Below are positions 1 through 12,400 of a stretch of 64,000 nucleotides of DNA, one piece after another. The stretch comes from Anthopleura xanthogrammica. Its lineage: Eukaryota; Cnidaria; Anthozoa; Actiniaria; Actiniidae. Both the position numbers and the translations under genes were made by a program. The DNA lies in NCBI GenBank assembly GCA_964019055.1, contig OZ025215.1:1345001-1409000 (forward strand), written 5' to 3'. Below the pieces are notes generated by a model that was not told the origin of the DNA, did no database searches, and saw nothing but the letters and a program-made list of their open reading frames with translations. Every line of letters begins with the position of its first letter. Position 1 is the stretch's first letter.

Positions 1-530
1 AATGATAATGATAATGATAATGATAATGATAATGATAATGATAATGATAATGATAATGATAATGATAATGATAATGATAATGATAATGATAATGATAATG
101 ATAATGATAATGATAATGATAATGATAATGATAATGATAATGATAATGATAATGATAATGATAATGATAATGATAATGATAATGATAATGATAATGATAA
201 TGATAATGATAATGATAATGATAATGATAATGATAATGATAATGATAATGATAATGATAATGATAATGATAATGATAATGATAATGATAATGATAATGAT
301 AATGATAATGATAATGATAATGATAATGATAATGATAATGATAATGATAATGATAATGATAATGATAATGATAATGATAATGATAATGATAATGATAATG
401 ATAATGATAATGATAATGATAATGATAATGATAATGATAATGATAATGATAATGATAATGATAATGATAATGATAATGATGGTGGTAGTGGTGGTGGTGA
501 TGATGATGATGATGAAGATGATGATGATGG

Positions 531-572
<42 letters not shown>
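1..572. repeat. AATGAT hexanucleotide microsatellite
   Basis: Positions 1-480 are 80 uninterrupted AATGAT units. From 481 to about 572 this degrades into GGT/GAT trinucleotides. The array is open in frame only because the unit has no stop in that frame (Met-Ile repeats), so it is not a gene. It runs off the left edge and probably lies in an intron of the minus-strand DUF885 gene that begins at 3692. Confidence 0.97.
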
Positions 573-574
<2 letters not shown>

Positions 575-861
575 CAAAATTCTTAAGTTGGAGCTTTCGT
601 AAAAAATCTATCGTATGGGTTTCTATAACATCAAAGCCGCCATTTTGGATGACTTATAAAATAGTTGGATCTTGGTCTCTGTCGTTAAAAACCAACATGG
701 AAAAATATTCTCTGGGTAGGATGACATCACAGTCGCCATCTATAATGTCTTTGACAAAAAATTATGTCTTGGTTTTGCTATGATAATCAACGTGGCAACA
801 TGCCCTTAACTTCATGGCATTGACCGCCCATCAAGAATACACTTAATGTTGAATTATTTAC

Positions 862-3692
862 CTTTGGGTAGAGTTTATCCAACATTTCATATCCAAGCTT
901 GTTAACCTCAATTGGTGTCATATTATTGGTCGTGAAATACGGCATCATCATCCCATATGATTTCGTCCCATTCAAAACTTGATCTGTCGAGGGTAGGGTG
1001 GGGTCTGTTGGCCTAGAATGATTGGCTATACCGTCTGTGTAGACGTACTTTAGAGGGAGATTTGCAAGACCGCTGGACACAGAACTAGGGACGCAGTGAC
1101 GAAGATGATCTTGTTGAAGATATCTAGAATGTAGAGTAAAGCAGTGAAGATTTATGACAACATTTTGTACTCAGATGTAAAATCACGAACACGTTTATTG
1201 GGAGGAACGAGGGAAGACAAACATGACCTGTTTTATGCAGAAATTTATTTGTTATTTATTAGCAGCCTTTGGGATAGGCTTCATGGGAGAACGAAACCTG
1301 ATGCATGCACTGCTGGGTTGGTTGGTTGGTTGGTTGGTCGGTCGGTCGGTCGGTCGGTCGGTCGGTCGGTCGGTCAACCGCTCCGCTAGCTTTCTGGTTC
1401 GTTTGTTCTAAATGTTTATTATTATCCCTTGTCATTAAATTCGAGCAGATGCGCGCGCATATGCATATCCTTCGTGATTAAAATATTTCTTTCAGTACTC
1501 AAACGTTCTTCTATCTTATAATTATCTTGATATATAAAAGTCTAGCTTATTATAGCGCATATTACCTCATGAGCTCGACCATAGGTTTACCGATATATTC
1601 CACCAGATAGTCTTTCATTGATTCGCTGACATTCACATTACTGTGATTCTTTTTCCATTCCTCGTTCATGGCTGATGTGATGCTGTTATAGTATGATGGT
1701 GTCAATAGATCTGACACGAACCATTCCTTTAAAACACCTGGAATGGAACGGTCAATCAAGCAATCAGTTGGTAATTCAATTTGTCCATCCATCCATCCAT
1801 CCATCCATCCATCCATCCATCCATCCATCCATCCATCCATCCATCCATCCATCCATCTATCCATCCATCCATCCATCCATCCCATCCATCTATCCATCCA
1901 TTCATACATCCATCCATCCATCCATCCCATCCATCCATCCCATCCATCCATCCATCCATCCATCCATCCATCCATCCATCCATCCATCCATCCATCCATC
2001 CATCCATCCATCCATCCATCCATCCATCCATCTATCCCATCCATCCATCCATCCATCCATCCATCCATCCATCCATCCCATCCATCCATCCATCCATCCC
2101 ATCCCATCCCATCCATCCATCCATCCATCCATCCATCCATCCCATCCATCCATCCATCCATCCATCCATCCATCGATATCATCCATCCAGTTCCATGTGT
2201 CCTCTAAACCACCGGCCCAATATCTATTCAATGTTTACTGCTCTTGCTACCCAACATGGCTACGATTTTTCGATTTTTCCTGAGGATTAACTCTTGGGTG
2301 TCCCTAGTCCCCGCAAGCTTCTCTTTCGCATTTCCTGTGATTTACTACATCCGATCTTCCGCCATAAGTTACAGGGTCAAGAGTATCCTCACCGTAATTT
2401 CACCACAGTATCTTCCTATGCAGCTCTCCCTTGAAGTGATGACAGTTCATACCCCTTCCCTACCCTTCCCCCGACAGGCATTTTTGGTTAAGTTTACGGA
2501 ACTTCTTCTCAATCGCCTTGCCTCGCCTCTTTATAACCGTTATCGTTGAAGTGCAACGCGCAAAGCTTGATGTCTACGTTTTGCAAACTATAGCATTTCG
2601 ACGCCCGCCAATCAAAATACTGGGAACGAGTTTGTTCGTCTAAAAATTTATGACCAAAGTTTGCGATAGAGCTAGGTAATACGATTGATAAAGGCTCAAA
2701 ACTAAAAGAAAGTGGCATGTTTGTAAAAAAGTATTTTGATTGACGGCTGTCGAAATGGTATAGTTTGCACGAGACATCGAACTTCGCGGGTCGCTTCTTC
2801 ACTGGTTATAAAAGCCGATTAATTTTTTGCATATTTTTAACATTTTGATAACTCTATCAACATCGTACTCACCGGTTTCATTCTGCAATGCAATCTGCAG
2901 ATAATTCTGCTTCAAAGCATCTATCCCAGCCTTACACGACTCCACATTCCTAACCATCCCTTTTTCAATTCCCATTTTCATATTTTTGATATACTGTTCG
3001 ATAGCCACTTTATTGGACAAAAGCTTGGTTTTGATAAGTTCAACGTCTTTAAGGTTGTACGGCTTGTGGTAAAGTAGTGATCCGTATATATCATAGGTTA
3101 GATAACATATCAGGCTGTAACAAAACGAATCTGGACCTAACATCCAATCACCAGTGTAATAGTTCACCTCATATGGAGTCCCGAAAACGTGTTTCAAAAA
3201 TAACTTGACTTGAACTAAAGCTTTTCGTTCGCGGGCTTTCAACTTCTCCTTATCGATGTCTAAGTTCTTAATCTCCTCTAGAAGTTTCCACGCCGCATCT
3301 GTACGTTCTTTGATATTGTTGGGCGTTGGGACATAAGCAGTGTACACAGACTTAACGTGCTCCAAAAAACCTTTGATGTCAGTGGCTTTTCTTTTATCTG
3401 GATCGTAAGCAGCTTTGGATTTGTGGAGTTCGAAGTAAGTCTTTTTAACTTTATCTAAGAAGTCGTCAAAGTCACTTCTTTTGGCCTCGGTTGAGTATGT
3501 ACATTGGATGTCTTTCTCTTGACCTTCGTAGGATCGCTTCGACGCTTCTCCACAATTCCTCAAAATCGCAACTGTAATAAGAACTATGCCCACAACAGCA
3601 AGAATAAACCCGAAAACGAAAAAAGATATAGCCAATTTTCTTCTTTTCCTTGAAGAGGATCCATAGGACGGCTGTGAGATCTCCATGGTCAA
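862..3692 (-). CDS. DUF885-family type II membrane protein, 5' three exons (partial)
   Basis: Exons on the minus strand: 3692-2873, 1737-1566 and 1123-862. Each junction has GT/AG ends and phases agree: ...NETG joins VLKEW..., and ...VELMR joins YLQQD... . Exon 1 starts with a short basic cytoplasmic tail (SSRKRRK), then one hydrophobic segment at residues about 21-43, then a long extracellular helical region. The pattern fits DUF885, a bacterial-like predicted peptidase family present in cnidarians; segments such as [20 protein letters not shown] and [20 protein letters not shown] recall that family. A donor GTAAAT follows ...DKLYPK at 862, so the remaining exons lie off the left edge and no catalytic motif can be judged. 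The alternative start at the second Met (MEIS) is possible. Enzyme activity is not established. The family call is from memory of conserved blocks. Confidence 0.75.
1312..1376. repeat. GGTT to GGTC tetranucleotide microsatellite
   Basis: About four GGTT units pass directly into about ten GGTC units. It lies in intron 2 of the DUF885 gene. The apparent Gly-Arg-Ser-Val reading is repeat-encoded and not a protein. Confidence 0.9.
1780..2176. repeat. CCAT tetranucleotide microsatellite
   Basis: Nearly 400 bp of CCAT with scattered CCCAT and CTAT/CATT interruptions, in intron 1 of the DUF885 gene. All overlapping open frames (His-Pro-Ser-Ile on plus, Trp-Met-Asp-Gly on minus) come from the repeat. 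The right edge of exon 2 (1737) lies about 40 bp from the array. Confidence 0.95.
2528..2816. repeat. MITE with ~80-bp terminal inverted repeats
   Basis: The left arm starts CTTTATAACC and continues through TGCAAACTATAGCATTTCGAC to CCAATCAAAATACT. The right arm is its imperfect reverse complement, ending GGTTATAAAAG. The centre has no coding capacity. It lies in intron 1 of the DUF885 gene. The class of transposase that moved it is unknown. Confidence 0.8.
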
Positions 3693-5091
3693 AAATAACT
3701 GAGATGTTTTAACATAGGATCAGTACTCAGATTTTAGGTTAAGATTATAACGCTTGTTTTTGATGAAAACAAGATTGACAAACTGCCAGTGATAGGTCGA
3801 TAATTGGATAATAGTACAACTTTTTGATGTTATCTTTGATTGTATCTTTGTAGCTTGCTAGTGGACTTGAATTAGAAGACACATCACAAAGGATCCATTG
3901 TAGACCATCGTAGTCAAACGGAAACTCCAAATATTCAGTTTTTTTCCACCTTAGTTCCGGTAAACACTTCTAGCTAATCCAAGATGCAAAGCTTGAGAGC
4001 AAATACCTCCACTGCAATAATATTTATGAGTCGATTTTGAAGTTACCAACGCATAATCCTGAGCAAAACCAAACACCAACTGCACAGTGTTGTCACCGAG
4101 GATTAACAACAGAGGTGTAGATCGCATTATCTTTGTACTTTATCAATTTATGAGTGAAATATAGACCACTACTAGTCGATGATACGATCTTTTTCTAAGA
4201 ACTTCAGCGGGAGCCAATAATTCGAATTTTAGCTCAGCTGATAGGAAAGTTTTTCGTGCCCGGCATTTTTTCGTCCGCCATTTTGAAAACCATTCGTGCC
4301 CAGACCACCTAGTTAGTTGACCTCGCCAGCAATTTGCACTCTTTACTCGAGCAAAAAACTATTAATCTATTATCATAACGTAGAAAAACGAAGATTTATT
4401 ATTATTCTAAGTCCCTGAATATTTTTCTTGCCTTTGGCAATGAATCTTAGACATTTCTATTTGTTCTTCAAAGTCACATCTTTGAAAGAAAGTTCATCAA
4501 GGTTAATAGACGTCTGGATAAAGTTTCCTTTGAGATGTCCGCCAACGGAACAGCGTAACTGGAGAATCCTTCAAAAATTGGAGAATTTATAGTGTCTTTC
4601 AATAATTTTCAGCGCTCCGAGAATTTCTACCGGTTAGGAATTACACATACATGTCCGCCATGTTGGAAAATAGATCAAAAGAAGCCGACAGTGCGGTTAT
4701 AGTTTGCATGAAGCGAAATTCAAAATGTTGCTGCTCAGTTGAAATGTCTATTTTTAAGCGTTTTACAGCGACCTTTAGCGACAAAATGAAGCCAATGTTT
4801 GCATTTTTCTTGGCAACAAATTGAATCAAACGTCATGAAGTCAAAAATATGTTGCAGGTTCAAATATACGAAGTATGTAGCTTGGACTGAAATAGTTGAG
4901 CAATTGATTGTACAATTATTTAGAAATATTATTTACGTATATAGTTTTTTTTTTAAATAATTTGTTTGTTTTATTTCTAATGTTCTTCATGTTTAATCAA
5001 CTGTTAATTCTATTAATTTGTTTACTTGTTTTGTCAATTGTTATTCGTTTAGTTTGTGCAATTATTTGATTTATGTGATTTATTTTGTTTT

Positions 5092-5385
5092 CCAAATTAA
5101 ATTTACTACGCTTATCGCTTGAGTGAGAAACAGGAAACTTTAGAGACATCAGTTTTGTCGTGACAATTACAATGTTGTTAGGGGCAACGGCATAAGGTTA
5201 CAATAAAAGAGCGGCAAGTGAAACATGCCTCAACCAATCAGAATCTTCGGTTCCCACACTCATAAAGGAAATGCCCACGTGCCTTACCGTTCACCATGTG
5301 CCGTTGCCCCTAACAACATTGTACTTTTGACGGTAAAAGTTGTCTCTAAATTCTCTCCTTTCTCACTCAATAAGCGTAGTAACTT
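5092..5385. repeat. MITE with ~90-bp terminal inverted repeats
   Basis: The left arm contains TACTACGCTTATCGCTTGAG and ACAATGTTGTTAGGGGCAAC. The right arm is the reverse complement, containing GTTGCCCCTAACAACATTGT and CTCAATAAGCGTAGTAA. The middle is about 100 bp and non-coding. Confidence 0.8.
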
Positions 5386-5985
5386 CATGGTTTTTTCGAA
5401 CGTCCAAAATTATGCGTTTTGGTGTATTTTTTTCGCACTTTTCGCAAACTTTCCGTAAAAAAACTAAACTCATCTATAGATACTAGAGTGTCTTTTCTTG
5501 GCAAGGAAAAAAAAAATAAGAAGAAGCTGATTCCATTGTTTTCTTTATTTTTACTTTGTCTGTTAGTCAATAAGTGATACGAGTTTGTTTCATCAGTGAG
5601 AACAAATGAAATCACTTTGGCACAAACGCTAAATTTGCGAGTACGATGACCTATTTTTTCTTCCTTTTTCTGCAAACTTTCATCAACTAAAAGTGTAAGT
5701 TATTACAAGATTCTGAATGTTTATTTCTTTTAAATTTTACATGCATTGAATCGTTTGGTACAAAACAACATGGTAGCGTAAAACAATCAGATATTCTCCT
5801 TAAACGCTGTGAAAACATGGTATTTAAAGAGGATAATTTCAAAATATACCGGCAAGAAAATATGAACTAGTTTATTTTTTCTTGATGCCGCGGTATGTTG
5901 GAAGCATTTTTCAATCTGGTTTACGGAGACTAAATTTAGCCTGAAAATTGGTTACGAAATCATACTATATGGGTCTACTTTTTTT

Positions 5986-6117
5986 TAGCCTCGGTGTAAT
6001 GTTTTCCCATTTCAGACCACGTGTCATTCCCTTGAGTGTCATTTCTTTGTTTATCGGCTGCGCATGAGGAGACACATGAATATGGATACAACTCAAACAA
6101 AGAATCTTATTCTCCTT
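5986..6117. repeat. MITE family B, truncated or rearranged copy
   Basis: It starts with the family B terminus (GTAATGTTTTCCCATTTCAG, then ACCACGTGTCATTCCC). The far arm has TGAATATGGATACAACTCAAA followed by AGAATCTTATTCTC in inverted order. A family A palindrome begins six bases later, so the right end appears replaced or interrupted by it. Confidence 0.7.
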
Positions 6118-6122
6118 ACTAA

Positions 6123-6257
6123 TAGACCCCTTGCAGCACGTCGGAATGCAGCTCAATTTGGAGGACAAAACAATAGGTTCTAATTCTCAGGAGATTAAAA
6201 TTCTTTTGTTTTGTCCTCCAAATTGAGCTGCTTTGACGTCACGTGAAAGGGGTCTAT
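6123..6257. repeat. MITE family A palindrome (short form)
   Basis: About 135 bp. It begins TAGACCCCTTGCAGCACGTC and ends with the near reverse complement GACGTCACGTGAAAGGGGTCTA. The inner arms are CAGCTCAATTTGGAGGACAA and its complement. Four other copies lie in the window at 20662, 43481, 57233 and 59392. Confidence 0.85.
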
Positions 6258-6460
6258 AGTGAAGTGCTCTTTCGGTTCCTGGGTTTCATCTTGATACAAC
6301 TGCTTGATGAAAGGGGGTAGCGCCCCTAAATCCTTATTTCCCTAAAGTTCGTCATTTGTTTTGATTTTTACAGCGTTTTCCCTTTCCATTTCAACTTCAA
6401 ATTACATCAATAAAAATAATTCGAAACATTTGTAATAATTTTCAGAATGTCCTATGAATT

Positions 6461-9400
6461 TCAGCTTTCTTCATTTAGAATCTTCTGTAGCGGTCTATCG
6501 TACAGCCAATGACCTCCCACTTCGTGGAATAACTAAAGGTTGAAAGAAAAATCCCAAAGAAAATCAGACATATAGAATGGGGCGACCATCTATTAGCCAA
6601 AAACCTCTCTATAGCGACCAGTTCCAAAGAAGGTCTTTACACCAATTAACACAACGTATGCATCCAAATCTCTTTTAACCTATATTTTGGTGTGCCACAT
6701 GGGTATATTTTGGTTCCTTCTAACAAGCACAAAAGATATCTTTATACTCAGGCGCTCCACAGAGGTCTGTTTTGGTTCCCTTCTAATCAACACAAAGGAT
6801 ATCCGTATACCTAGGAGTACCACAGGGGTCTATTTTGAACCCCTTTTAATAGACACAAAGGATACTATATACCCCGGCGTTCCACAAGGGTTTATTTTGG
6901 ATCCCTTCTAATAAGCTTAAATGATATCTTCCTATACGCTGGCGTTCCACAAGGATTTATTTTGGATCCCTTCTAATAAGCTTAAATGATATTTTCCTAT
7001 ACGCTGGCGTTCCACAAGGGTTTATTTTGGATCCCTTCTAATAAGCTTAAATGATATCTTCCTATACCCCGGCGTTCCCCAAGGGTTTATTTTGGATCCC
7101 TTCTAATAAGCTCAAAAGATATCTTCCTATACCCCGGCGTTCCACAAGGGTTTATTTTGGTTCCCTTTTTATAAACACAAAGGATATCTTCATACCCAAG
7201 CACACAGTACCACAGGGGTCTATTTTGGTCCCCTTCTAATAAATACAAATGATATCTGTGTCATACCTTTGTCTCCCATTGTAACCCTTTTTCTTTTCTT
7301 TCTCTTGCTTCCGCTCTTTGTCTTTCCTCGAGCTGTGGGTTTTAAAGTTATAAAAATCCGATGTTTTGGTTAGTTCTGACTAGCTTTTAGACTATTTGAT
7401 TGAAAACAAGAATATCAGTATGTTTTACCATGTGTTTGCTATCCGTTGCTTTATCTACGTTGGAATGTTTCAAGTTATAAGTCACATCTTTCCACAATCT
7501 AAAAAAATCAGCAAGATCGAATCAGGTGAAAGTTGGAAGAAGGCGCGCAGTGGGACAACAGAAGGCGCCGGGAAAGAGGTAGAAATCGTCTTTGTTTCAC
7601 GAGAGCACTCAATAGACCTCATCGGCTTGGGTGTAATGTCGTCCCATTTCAGACCACGTGTCATTCTCTTGAGAATAAGATTCTTTGTTTGAGTTGTATC
7701 CATATTCATGTATCTTCTCATGCGCAACCGTTAAACAATGAAATGATACTCTGGGGAATGACACGTGGTCTGAAATGGGACAACATTACACCCAAGCCGA
7801 TGAGGTCTATAGCCAGTGGCTAACAAACCTGTGGATATCATTTCATGGTCGAAATGAAATTTAAAGGTTGATTTTTGCGGAGGGAGGAAAACCCTCGAAG
7901 AACAAGAGAGAACAAATAAACTCTTCTCACAAATGAAGGCGAGTCTGGGGATCGAACTTTTTTTTCTTTTTTTTTTTTTTTTTTCTGGGGATCGAACTAA
8001 TGACCACAGCAATGAGAGGCGCATTAGTAGCGCAACCTTTCACAGAGGGACCCAGAGAGGGAAAAATGGAAGGGGATGCAGATGAAGGAAGGGATAGAGA
8101 GAAAAAGATGTAATCAAAGAGTGTGAACAGCATACCTTTTTGACTCGTACTCTCCCTGGTTCTCGATTTTCTTGACTATCTTTCTATAGGTTGGGAAATT
8201 CTTCGCGTCTATGAAGAGTTCTTCCTCCTGGAATCAGATAAATAAATTTGTCCTGGTTTAATAATTTCATAAATGCTCGTTATAGCCATAACCATCATCA
8301 TCACCATCATCATCGTTATCATCGTTGTCAAAAACAAAATTATTATATTCCAACAGCAACAGCAGCGACAAAAGTGTCGCAACCAATACCGCCTTCAACC
8401 CCATTGATATTCATCATCATCATGAGCCATCATCATTATCACAATCATTGTCACCATTATTATCGCCTTCCTTGTCAATTTCGTCATCAACATCCTCATC
8501 ATAAAATACGACATATTTTACATTATAATTAAGCATTATCAACACTCTCATCATCATCATCACTATCACCATCATCATCATCACTATCATCAGTTATCAT
8601 GACCATCATCAACCATCATCACCACCATCATCATCATCGATCATCACCACTATCATCATCATCATCATCATCATCAACACAATCTTCATCATCATCACCA
8701 CTATCATCATCATCATCATCATCAACACAATCTTCATCATCATCATCATCATCATCACCACCATCATCATCGATCATCACCATCATCATCATCATCGATC
8801 ATCACCACTATCATCATCATCATCAACACCATCTTCATCATCACCATCATTATCATCACCATCATCCATCATCATCACCACCATCATCATCATCATCGAT
8901 CATCACCACTATCATCATCATCATCCATCATCAAAATCATCATCATCATCACTATCACCATCATTAGTTATCATCACCATCATTATGACTCAACATCACC
9001 GTCATTACCTCCTTATCAGCGTACTTGGCGAACATCAATCCATTCCATTCACCATTGATAGTCAGGAACGGCTTCTTGTCGTTTGGAGCCCTGAGTAGAA
9101 GGATTAAATATTTCAGCTGAAGCTTTAAAGTTGAACGGCTATAATCTTGAACAACCAAGGCGCTCGAGATAACTCGTCATCCAGTGAAAATGCTTCGACA
9201 TGCTGCCGCCACGGTCACGGTACGGTACGCTTGTACCGTAAGTTATTTTACAGTCATAATATATTTGTTTTATTATCTAACTTACATGACTTCACAAGTT
9301 ACACGATGTTTCTTTCCTCCGTAAAAAGGCTAAAAAAGAAGAAAATATTAATTAAATGGCATTACAACGACAACGACAACGACGACAACGACAACTACAA

Positions 9401-12400
9401 CAACGGTACGATTTTGTCCCTTCTATGTTTTTTTATTAATTGCCAAGCTTTCACAATACTAGTGCATCTTTAGGGCTAAAGTATTTTGACAATAATTCAA
9501 AACCAAAAACTATATGCGCGCGCAATTTGTGTTATTAGGAATGGACCAATAAAACAGGACAGTATCTTTTGTGTACACACGAAATCTAAATGAACCTATA
9601 TAGAAATAGAGCACGCTGTAAAAAAAAAACCTCAAGCACGAGAAAAATACCAACAACAAGAAAGACCAAAAAAAAATTCAATAGGCCTCAAATCAAATCT
9701 CGTCTGCGACTTGTATTGTTAAGTGACGTGTAAGGGGGTCTATTTCAAGAATATCAACCATAAAACAGGAGGTCGCTGTCTGTGGTTTCTTACCTTACAG
9801 TGGAATTGTATCGTAGCACTGTACCCCGATTTAGCACAAGTTATAGAACTTTTACCACCAATCTCCATCCACGGGACTGTAAGAATGGACCTAAAAGCAC
9901 AAGAAATTGGGCTCCCTGTGTCATAATTAATGAGCTTTGATATGAGGGAAATGCGCATAGTCCCATGCAGAGACTCTGGCATTCTTTGAGCATGCGCAGT
10001 AAGAATGACAAGGCTTTGGGGCAAGAGTGACCACTGTAAAAAAGGCTTGTCCCCAGTGCCCAGTTGTGTTCGTTTTGACTCGTACCACAGGTATCCCAAT
10101 ATACATACCTTCCATAACCATTAGGAAATGTTAAGACATACTCTTCATCATACGGCAAGACAGATACGCAGCCTAGAATACAACCATAATAAGATAAATA
10201 GTATTTCATGAAAAATAGCAGACTTCCAAGATATGCTTCGCTTGTCACACGCACATATTTCAGTACGAGGCTTCATGCTAAATTAAATTCATTCTTTTCT
10301 CCTTCACGGAGCCTCACATTGAAACCTTTGTGCGAGACAAGCGAAGCACATCTCGGAAGTGGGCTTTTTTCGTTATCATCGAGCAAAATTTGATGGGTTT
10401 CCTGTGGTAAAAGAAAAGGAAAGAGAATGGGATGTTATTTACCTTGCCCGACGTTCTCAACACCAATTGACAAACCAAGAAACTTCGACTTGGTCCAAAT
10501 ATGGGCGCCAAATGAGATCTTCTTAGTACGATTTTCTGCGTAGAAAGCCGAGACTGTAGAGCAAAAATATTCAGTGAAAGTTTTAGGAGAATTTTTTAGG
10601 TCCATTGCGCATTAGGCAAGGTGTGACTTACTGGGTGGATGATGTGACACTTGCTCAGCTAAAAATGTCACGTCATCTTTTGATGCCCATGGAACAGGAC
10701 CATCTGTGGTAGGCGTCTGGTGAAATAAACAAGAAAACGTTAATGAGGAGAATTTTAGGCTTCGTAGTGGTGTCGACAGTGAGGCAGCGAGAGTTGTAAG
10801 GCATTGTGAGTGTTAGTGACAACCACCTGATCTGAGGAAAAATATTAGCCAATGAGAATCGGGAAAATTTGCAAAACTGAGGTGTCATCTTTAGTAGCCC
10901 AGCAACTCGGGAAACTGATATTTCTTTATTTTATTTTTCCACTCAAGGATATATTAAATGTATACAATATCATAGTGAATGTATACAAAATATCAAAAAC
11001 CTCTGCCGAAAATCTAGATTTATCTCAGATTTAACTTTTATAAGTCAATTTTTTCAGGCTTTATGACCTCCTTAGTAGGCTTACCTTATCTCTAGTAGCA
11101 GCATATTCTGGTAGAGTCCAAAAACAACGAAAAGTCTCTCCTATAATAGGATTATAGGGCTTCTTTGCTACTGATCCCTATGTAGATAAATAGTTACATC
11201 TAAAATATATATATTTTACAGACAAAACTTCAAATATAAATATAAATATTTCATTAAGACTGAATGATTTTTACCTTTCTTCCAGCACTCATCGCAGACA
11301 AGTACCATCTAAGAACTTGTATGATTCTCTCTTGTGGTGTTTTCTTTTCGACAATTCTATGAAAGAAAACATTAATATCATCAATTTGTTATCATTCTAG
11401 CAATCAACAGCATCTTCCAGGGTTTGAAGTAACCGCCCGTCAGTCACCGGTCATGATGACCAGCTACTGTTAATTAGCTTTAGCTTGGTAATACCTTGTT
11501 TCTGGCTCAATGTTACTGGTCAAAATGACCGACAAGGCAAGGATTTGACTGGACAAGTTCCAATTCTGGCCAAACATTGTCCAATGACCGGCCCTTATGA
11601 GGGCAGATCCAGGAATGTGTTGAGAGGGGGGTCCAAATGTATATACATGTACTTCCTACAAAATTTACTTCAAACCTCTGGCAAAACTAACTTTTAGGAT
11701 AAAACAAACAATGGACCCTTAGGTATGACCCCCTGACCCTCCCCCTGGATCTGCCCTTGCCTTATAGCTCTGTCTTCATCATCATCATGGTCATCATTAT
11801 AGCCATTACTGATAAATGTATCTTCACCACTGTCATCATCACCATCATCACTGCTGCCACCATCATCATCATCATCACCACCACCATCATCATCATCATT
11901 ACCACCATCATCACCATCATCATCATCACCACCATCATCATCATCATTACCACCATCATCACCATCATCACTGCTGCCACCACCATCATCATCATCATCA
12001 CCACCACCACCATCATCATCATCATCATTGTGCTCGAGAACCCCGACGAGACGAGATATTTCTTAGATGGCTAGATTTAGAGCGGAATTTTAGAGGATTA
12101 TAACGCAGATTGAAGAAAACTTTTTACATTTTAATCGCCATGTGGAATCATAACAACTGCGGGGGGTCCCCGTCACCACAGGTAACCCGAAAAACATAAA
12201 AGCAACAAATTCATATAAACGTCTATAGTTCAACAATGTTCCTTGCTGTCCCGTCGTGGACATTCCCGCCCCTGTGCGAGAAGCACATCAATGAGTTTGT
12301 AGCAAACACAGCTTCACGGCGGGACGCTTGTACTGTCCATACTTTGTCTTTACTTCAGCACTTCGCACTTGGCCATCCTCGCTTGGGAATGTCTTGATCA

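Larger units (their letters stand above)
3693..6460. other. Intergenic region between the DUF885 gene 5' end and the ORP9 gene 3' end
   Basis: No supportable coding exon was seen. It contains the upstream and promoter side of the DUF885 gene, AT-rich sequence at 4850-5100, one long-armed MITE (5092-5385), a family B element (5986-6117) and a family A palindrome (6123-6257). The short frames at 3745-3930 and 4641-4829 lack codon structure or homology I can recognise. Confidence 0.6.

Noticed and set aside
2..586. Met-Ile repeat frame
   Set aside because: Pure translation of the AATGAT microsatellite.
1562..2290. Several overlapping frames of His-Pro-Ser-Ile or Trp-Met-Asp-Gly repeats
   Set aside because: CCAT microsatellite read-through. 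Only 1566-1737 on the minus strand is a real exon.
2509..2802. 97-codon minus-strand frame
   Set aside because: It lies inside a MITE in the DUF885 intron.
8248..8967. His- and Ser-rich frames
   Set aside because: CAT microsatellite in an ORP9 intron.
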